A stretch of 64,000 nt of DNA from Batkoa obscura. Lineage: Eukaryota; Entomophthoromycota; Entomophthoromycetes; Entomophthorales; Batkoaceae. The translations under genes were made by a program, and so were the position numbers. The first letter of the stretch is position 1, and each line of letters starts with the position of its first letter. Below, piece by piece: positions 58,146 through 64,000 of the stretch. The notes beneath the pieces were generated by a model. It did not search any database and was not told the origin of the DNA. It saw only the letters and a program-made list of their open reading frames with translations. The stretch covers positions 1-64,000 of the forward strand of contig JASVEC010000008.1 of the NCBI GenBank assembly GCA_030770535.1, given 5' to 3'.

Positions 58146-58240
58146 AGAGATGTATTTTTTGTTTGAAAATTTTATTAATAAAAATTTTATTTATAATGCT
58201 TAAAAAATGGAAAAAGTGATGAAACTAAAAAAACACCTTT
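58146..58240 (-). mobile_element. Degraded MITE
   Basis: A reverse copy, changed in the middle but with AGAGATGTATTTTTTGTTT at one end and AATGGAAAAAGTGATGAAAC at the other. Confidence 0.7.
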
Positions 58241-58506
58241 ATTTTTTGTTTTTTAACTATATTAAATAATATTTTAATATAAATATTTTATTATTATTAT
58301 TATTATTTTGTTTTTTACATATTTTTTAATAAATTATAAAGTTTTTTTAAAGTTTTTTAAAGTTTTAGTTTATATAGTTAAAATAAACTTAAATCAAAAA
58401 AAACACCCCCATATAATAAACTATAAATTATATAAAATAAATAAAATAAAAGATATTATTATAAAATTTACATCAAATATTATTGAAAAAACTCAGTAGC
58501 TTTATT

Positions 58507-58650
58507 AAAAGTATAATATTAAAGAATGATTTAATAAAAAAGCTTTGAGTTGTTGTATTAATTTATATATATATATTAACTTAGGTAATTATATATAAAA
58601 AACATGATAGCAGTTATTTTTAAATTATGTATAATTACTTTAAAGTTTCC
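58507..58650 (-). repeat. Degraded fragment of the subtelomeric foldback family
   Basis: TTTAATAAAAAAGCTTTGAG, TTGTTGTATTAATTT, GGTAATTATATATAAAAAAC and GCAGTTATT follow the same order as 1150-1270 of the subtelomeric element. Confidence 0.65.
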
Positions 58651-59107
58651 TTAAATTAAATTAAATTAAATTGATTATAAAAGTATAATCATTATTATAA
58701 TTAAGTTAAATAGTTATTGTGATATAATTATTAAACTAATAAAATAATATTTTACAAAAGCTTATATTAAAATTTTGTTAAATTTGATAAAAAAAAGCAA
58801 TTAAATAGAAATCAAATTTAATTAAATAACATTTTTTAATTTTATATTTATTTGTTTTTAAACACTTATTATTAGTATTATGAGCTTTACTATTATAGAA
58901 AAACCAATTACATATGAAGTGATTATATATATATATTACTTTAATTTAATTTAATTATAATTTTTGGGAAAAAAAGCAAAGAGGTAATCAATTGTTAAGT
59001 TTTATTATATACTCATATAATATAGTGTTTAAGAACAAATATTGCATTTATGTAAGTTTAAAAACTTACATGAAAAGGATAGTTTATGAATTAATAAGGA
59101 TAGTTTA

Positions 59108-60116
59108 TACTGCCCTCATTTAATTAAAGTTTTTGAAGCTTCTCTTCTACAAAATTACAAAGTACGTTTTATTTAATTTATATATTGATATTAATTTTTA
59201 GTATCAATACTGTGTTTCCGTAGATTCAGATGGTTTTCAGGTCATTGAACTTCCTGATAATATTTATAATTTTATTTGTGAAATGTCTATTGACATTGGC
59301 CCACTAATCTCGGTATATAACGACATAGATGATTTAGGTATACTTAAAGGTTTTAAATGCATCAAGGAAACTATCTATATGGAGGGAGTACCTGCTGCAG
59401 TTCCTGACAAAACATATTCATGCAGTTGTAAAAATGGATGTGCTTTGGACCATACCTCAACAAATCGTCTTTGTAATGGAAACAACCATACACTAAGTGA
59501 AACTACGCCATATAATAGCAATGGTTTACTTACTGATGAGCCTTTAGAAGTAATTTTGGAATGTAACGAACTTTGCCATTGCCCCATCACTTGTATTAAT
59601 TGAGTAGTCCAGAGAGGAAGGGAAGTGAAATTACAGATTTTTAAAACATTTGAAAAAGGGTGGGGAGTCAGAGCTATGGAAGATATACCCAAAGGCAAAT
59701 TTTTATGTGAATACGTTAGAGAAATTATTACCAACGAAGAAGCTGATCAAAGAGGGAAAAGGTACGATCAAGCACGATCTACGTACCTTTTTTATCTAGA
59801 TATTTTTGAGACATCGGGTGGTGATGTATATACTATAGATGCTTACACATTTGGTAATGTAAGTCGCTTTCTCAATCATTCATGTGATCCCAATTTAGCT
59901 ACACACTCGGTTTTTACTGTAAAATATGATACGCCCGTTTATAGGATAGGTTTTTTTACAACTAAAGATATAAGTGAAGGAGATGAGCTATCCTTTGATT
60001 ATCAGCCTTTAGCTAGTGAGGATGATGAAAAAGGAATGAATATTACAGATCTTACCAATGGCAATTATGTATGTAAATGCCTAAGCTCAAAATGCAGAAG
60101 AAACATTCATTTATGA
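59108..60116 (+). pseudogene. Broken SUV39/Clr4-like H3K9 methyltransferase
   Basis: The catalytic half is well preserved: pre-SET cysteines (YSCSCKNGCALDH, ILECNELCHCPITCIN), SET (FEKGWGVRAMEDIPKGKFLC, EYVREIITNEEADQRGKRYD), cofactor motif NVSRFLNHSCDPNL, DELSFDYQPL and post-SET CKCLSSKC. An upstream exon joined at a GTACGT...TTTTAG intron (59162-59202) adds LYCPHLIKVFEASLLQNYK, the tail of a chromodomain, but the rest of the chromodomain cannot be found, so the 5' end is missing. Codon 59601-59603 is TGA where the family has Arg (CIN-x-VVQRGREVK); CGA to TGA is a one-step C-to-T change. The frame is otherwise open to 60116. It is either a young pseudogene or a gene with a nonsense allele, read-through or sequence error. 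Confidence 0.7.
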
Positions 60117-60577
60117 GCAATAGAAATAAAGTAATTTGAAGGTGATTCAAGCAGCTTTTAACTGAACAAAAACAGTTGCTAGAATTAAAAAGACAAGTTA
60201 AAGAATATTCATATTGTTAAAATCTCACAAATATTCGAGTTTCTTAAAAATATCCCTATTGAACTTGCTCTAAATCATTAAGAATATAGATACTTATTGA
60301 ATAATATACTCGATAAAAATAATATACACTATGTGATTTGGTTTAAGTTGAAACAATCCCACGCCACTTTAAATACATTTTTAGATATGAATGTATAGTA
60401 TAAGACGGCATTACACAACATCACCTATTAAAACTTTATAGTATAGTATTATATTTTTCTATTTTAATTATGTTTATTTTAATATATAAAATCCATAAGC
60501 ATAAAGATAACTAGTAGCTTTCAAATTTAGCAAAGTTCCACTTAGATTTTATCTCTTTAAATTAATACCAAAAAATT
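60117..60577. other. 3' flanks, nothing recognised
   Basis: About 460 bp between the SET remnant and the RPB12 stop; AT-rich, no gene or repeat copy seen. Confidence 0.5.
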
Positions 60578-60883
60578 ATCTTGCTTCGAATTGAACCACT
60601 ATTTAAAAATAAACATTTGATGATAAATGATTTAATGAAACTTACATCTTTTAGTACGCTTTTTGAATAAAACACGGGAACCACATCTTGTACAACGTAC
60701 AACTTCTTTTGGTCTTATAGTACTTTCTTCTCCACACTCTATTTAAAACATATGAATATTTATACTTTATACATCTTCTTGTTACTTACGAGAGCAATCA
60801 TAATTAAAATGACTCACATCAAACTTTTGACCTGATTTGGATTCCTTTTTCACTTCTCCGTGCTTTAATTTTTGGCTATCCAT
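60578..60883 (-). CDS. RPB12: RNA polymerase I/II/III shared subunit RPB12 (ABC10-alpha)
   Basis: A small zinc-binding subunit common to all three nuclear RNA polymerases. Three exons. Exon 1 (about 60792-60883) encodes MDSQKLKHGEVKKESKSGQK and FDVSHFNYDCS. Exon 2 encodes ECGEESTIRPKEVVRCTRCG and SRVLFKKRTKR. A 47-bp intron then leads to the final exon LVQFEAR-stop, the invariant end of the family. The four zinc ligands are C-x2-C in YDCSECG and C-x2-C in RCTRCG. About 69 residues, as expected. Splice joins are in frame and reproduce the family sequence exactly at both junctions. Confidence 0.94.
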
Positions 60884-61912
60884 CTTTTAAATATAAAAAA
60901 TACAAACAGTTATTTAGTTTGAAAGTGTTTATGGGATATAAGTATAGAGCAAAATTCTGGTTGGTTATATATTCTTAGTCTAGATATTATTGGCTTAACC
61001 TTTATTCTCCTATTTTAATCATTTTCCAAGCAAAAAATTCATAGTAAAATAACATTTAATCTACTTAATTAATGTTGTGACATTTTATTGAATATCTTAA
61101 AAAAGTAAGTTATAATAAAACGAATAATAGTTTAATATCATTTAAATAGTTTAAAATTAACCATAATAGGAAAAGTAAACAATGGCCACAATAAGTCAGT
61201 CTTGAAATAATAATAATTATAAGCCAATTATTATAATATTATTTTCATTTATTAACTGCTAAAAATCACTAAAATACTTTCATAATTAAAATAAATATTA
61301 TAATTTAGCTTTTTATTTCTCATAAGACTTGATATTCATTTTATTAAAAAATCTGTACATTTTCATTTCTCTTTTAAGTTCTAATGATAAATACTTTTGT
61401 CGAATTATTTATAATTAGTACTAGCTAGAAGTGTGTATCAGTCATCTATATTATCGCTCACTTCATACCTTGTTGGAGGATTTAAAAGTGATGTGCTTAT
61501 AAAAGTTTAGAAATCTTAAATTGGTGCTATCAATCCTTTTCATACCTAAAGTAAAACAGGCGAATGCTTTTTTATGTTAGTGTAATATCTTATGATGTTT
61601 TAATTATTAACCCTTAATTAATTGAGGATTTGCATTATAAAATACTATAATCTTGATATTATTAATATAAATATTTCCGCTTAAATCTTGTTTTTAAAGT
61701 TATAATAATCCTGCTCACAAAATCCTTAATTAAACTAAGTAAGGATTATATAATACCTGTTTCTGTGGTATAATAGTTTAAAAAGTATATTGATAATGTA
61801 CGAATTAATTAAATAATTATAAATACATTTATTATTTTAAAAACTTTATTAATTGGAAAATTCAGAAAATAAATTCAAGGGAAGAGAAGGTATAACTTGT
61901 GATCTAAAAGGT
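60884..61912. other. Intergenic, nothing recognised
   Basis: About 1 kb upstream of RPB12 and downstream of the PQ-loop gene. AT-rich; no ORF, RNA gene or copy of the local repeats. Confidence 0.55.
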
Positions 61913-62719
61913 TTAAGCAATTGATTGTACAGAAGTAGAAAGATTAGATTTAGCATTATAAAAATAAAATTGTGCAAAGACAATGAGGTCTACTGTAATG
62001 GTTCCGGCCGATCCCATAATCCATGGTAAATTTTTAAGTATAAAATCGAAATCCTTGCTATTTGGATGAAGTAAAACTGATAATGAAAATGAACTATTCC
62101 CGACCATGCAAAACAAAAATAAACTCATTGATAAACCTTCTACCGATTTGCGTTGGTAATTTTTGAATATTTGTGGTACTCTGGCTCCCCAATACAAAAG
62201 AGTTGAAGTCCATCCTAATAACACTCCCAAGCTTAATTTATATTGTAAAGCTATATGGATAATGTTATCATGCCCATTTTTAGTGTTCAACCAGACAATT
62301 ATCCCGAATATACCTAAAAATGCTAATACATAAAGGAATATTTTATTATTACTATTAGTTTCTTTTTTATTGGAATCAACACCGTTTATGCTACAATAAG
62401 TGTTAGTATTATTCTCATTATCATTAATCAATAACTGAGTCATTTCTTGAACTGGTTTATTATACAAATATAATTGATAGATCAATACTAAATCACAGAA
62501 AATGAAATAGACAGAGAGTAATATGGTAGTTGGTAACAAATGCTCTAATATGGCACCCGCTAAATTTATTAAGTCCCCTACTAACCATAAATATATGAAA
62601 TAAGGTGATAATGAAGAAGTATCTTTTCTCTGATAATTTTCAATTACTTGAGGTATAAATACGACTATCCAACAAATTAACGAAGTGGTTGCTAAAGAAT
62701 CTGAATAAAAAGTATCCAT
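61913..62719 (-). CDS. Vacuolar PQ-loop cationic amino acid transporter (YPQ/PQLC2 family)
   Basis: 268 residues, one exon, seven predicted membrane helices. The two diagnostic PQ-loop repeats are WIVVFIPQVIENYQRKDTSS (near residue 20) and YWGARVPQIFKNYQRKSVEG (near 180), each followed by L-S/GLS and a helix (LSPYFIYLWLVGDLINLAGA; LSMSLFLFCMVGNSSFSLSV). Yeast Ypq1-3 and human PQLC2 move Lys/Arg/His across the vacuolar or lysosomal membrane. An Asn-rich hydrophilic loop separates the two halves. Substrate is inferred from family only. Confidence 0.88.
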   Translation of the reverse strand: MDTFYSDSLATTSLICWIVVFIPQVIENYQRKDTSSLSPYFIYLWLVGDLINLAGAILEHLLPTTILLSVYFIFCDLVLIYQLYLYNKPVQEMTQLLINDNENNTNTYCSINGVDSNKKETNSNNKIFLYVLAFLGIFGIIVWLNTKNGHDNIIHIALQYKLSLGVLLGWTSTLLYWGARVPQIFKNYQRKSVEGLSMSLFLFCMVGNSSFSLSVLLHPNSKDFDFILKNLPWIMGSAGTITVDLIVFAQFYFYNAKSNLSTSVQSIA

Positions 62720-64000
62720 GAGTTATTTCAAAAAAGGTTTAAAGATTTAAAGCTTCAATTTTATTTAAATACTTTTCCTTAGTTTATTTATTTTTATCAA
62801 TTAAGAATAAAATTGTTTATTCTTTTAAAACTTCAAAATTTTGTTCCCCTAAGTTATTTTGACGGTTCGAGAATTGTGGAGAAAAGGTATTTTTATAGTA
62901 ATCCTGTATTATGGGAGCCTAACTTTAACCTTACCTAAGACACAGTATATGTATAAGTTTCCCAATATTAGGCCCCAAGCAAGCGTATTATTATCAAGTT
63001 GTAAGTACTAAATAATATCAAATTTATTAATAAAAATATTCTATTTATTACATTTTGAAGTTCTTCGTAGAACTGTCAACTTTGCCAAATTAAGGCTCAA
63101 TCTATTTACCGAATTCTTAAAAAATATGACTGATTCCCAATCACAATGTATCCAAATTTAAATTGAAGTTTTTGATGTGAAGGTTCTTGTGGTGGAATTG
63201 CTGAGTGTCATGAGGAGCAGTCAAAATTGTTATAAAATTTAAAAGTTTACATTCAAAACATAATGCGATATTTCAAGCAAATAAAGTATTTATCCAAATA
63301 AAAAATAAAAAATAAAAAATAGTGCTATTTGAAATAATAAATTACAATATTTAAATTAATACAGGCTCCCCAAAAATACAATAACAATTATATATATTTG
63401 TGTAAATTATTAAAAATTGTCTGATAACAAAGAATGATTTAGTACCACATAAAATATTTTTGAATATTTTAAAATAATATTATATAACGGGTTGAGTTTA
63501 TTAGTAAATTGTTATTACTTATTTAAATTTAATATTGAGTTAACGAAACTTATAAAATGTCAAATCCTCATTTTAACATTAAAGTATTGTCTTATAATAG
63601 ATATTAAAAACGATTTAACTTTTGAGCTTTATTCTAGGAATGTGTTTTTTTTCAAAAATTACACATTCGAACACTTTTTATCATATCTTATTTTAAACTA
63701 TAATAAATTAACAATAGTGATTGAATGATCATTGTACATCTTATAGTTCAATATGGAATCTAAATAATGTTATCAATATAATTTTATATAATAAGTGTAT
63801 TAAATAATATGGAAATAAACTTAAAATTTATCCAAACAGTATTTATTATCATAAAATAATAGATTTTTTTTTTCATTTGTACATTTATTTGAATTTCAAT
63901 ATTAGAATGATTTTACAATAAAATCACTAAATCTTTGTATGGAACTCTTTGTAGTTTTAAAAGAAAAAGGATCTGATGTTATTTAATACTAACTTGAACA
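62720..64000. other. Gene-free end of the window
   Basis: About 1.3 kb. A patch at 63165-63225 (TGATGTGAAGGTTCTTGTGG, GGAATTGCTGAGTGTCATGA) is richer in G than its surroundings but does not read as a gene or tRNA. The 78-codon ORF at 63492-63728 is AT-rich and has no recognisable features. Confidence 0.5.

Larger units (their letters stand above)
56415..59100. other. 2.7-kb gene-free region with repeat remnants
   Basis: Very AT-rich. It holds a good MITE (57112-57207), a degraded reverse MITE (58146-58240), an isolated MITE-type end at 58396-58415 (AAACACCCCCATATAA) and a degraded foldback fragment (about 58507-58650). The 63-codon ORF at 58308-58499 overlaps the isolated MITE end and is not a gene. 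Confidence 0.6.

Noticed and set aside
58308-58499. 63-codon ORF
   Set aside because: Very AT-rich and overlapping a MITE-type terminus; no protein features.
59601-59603. TGA as a sense codon in this genome
   Set aside because: Only one gene shows it, and that gene is also missing its 5' part. Every intact gene here ends normally and none needs TGA to be read as an amino acid.
63492-63728. 78-codon ORF near the window end
   Set aside because: Composition like intergenic DNA, no motif and no neighbouring exon that would extend it.

Overview
The window is the end of a linear nuclear chromosome from an AT-rich fungus (G+C roughly a quarter by eye). It opens with 113 perfect TAACCC units, the C-rich strand of a TTAGGG telomere. 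The genes place it among fungi: translation elongation factor 3 (two copies), a Rax2-type polarity protein, a fungal YHM2 mitochondrial carrier, lumazine synthase and MED9. Introns are short (about 45-60 bp, GT...AG), and two genes appear to begin with an exon that is only the ATG codon. Trypsin, cytoplasmic dynein intermediate chain, USB1 and KDM5 beside fungal EF3 suit an early-diverging (zygomycete-grade) lineage, but I cannot name the species.

Layout. 1-3.6 kb: telomere, an 800-bp foldback element touching it, a cluster of small MITEs and decayed AT-rich DNA. 3.7-15 kb: RPS15, CSTF2/RNA15, an unknown 588-residue protein, a secreted trypsin, YHM2 and a delta-12 fatty acid desaturase. 15.4-20.3 kb: a repeat island with a 410-bp foldback element, a copy of the subtelomeric foldback, and a 3.7-kb DNA transposon with inverted repeats of about 550 bp and a DDE-type transposase, itself carrying later insertions. 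21.4-24.5 kb: EF3 copy 1. 26.8-46.3 kb: dynein intermediate chain, a small mitochondrial-type protein, a GST, a PIN4 parvulin, a RhoGAP-like protein, a SUV39-like SET gene, MED9, an S/TP-rich protein, ASF1 and EF3 copy 2. 47-56.4 kb: tRNA-Gln, USB1, RIB4, RAX2 and KDM5. 56.4-64 kb: gene-poor DNA with repeat remnants, a broken SUV39-like SET gene, RPB12 and a vacuolar PQ-loop transporter.

The most notable points are these. The dispersed ~100-bp MITE (at least 11 recognisable copies) shares its ends and its TA target preference with the 3.7-kb transposon, so that transposon is a candidate source of its transposase. The two EF3 genes, inverted about 19 kb apart, appear identical over about 2.7 kb yet clearly diverged in the first ~148 codons, which points to recent gene conversion. 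USB1 lacks the first of its two catalytic HxS histidines. One SUV39-like gene is cut at its 5' end and has TGA where the family has Arg. Most genes are separate housekeeping units, not operons. Several act in chromatin (ASF1, KDM5, two SUV39-like genes, MED9), but nothing suggests they work as a cluster.
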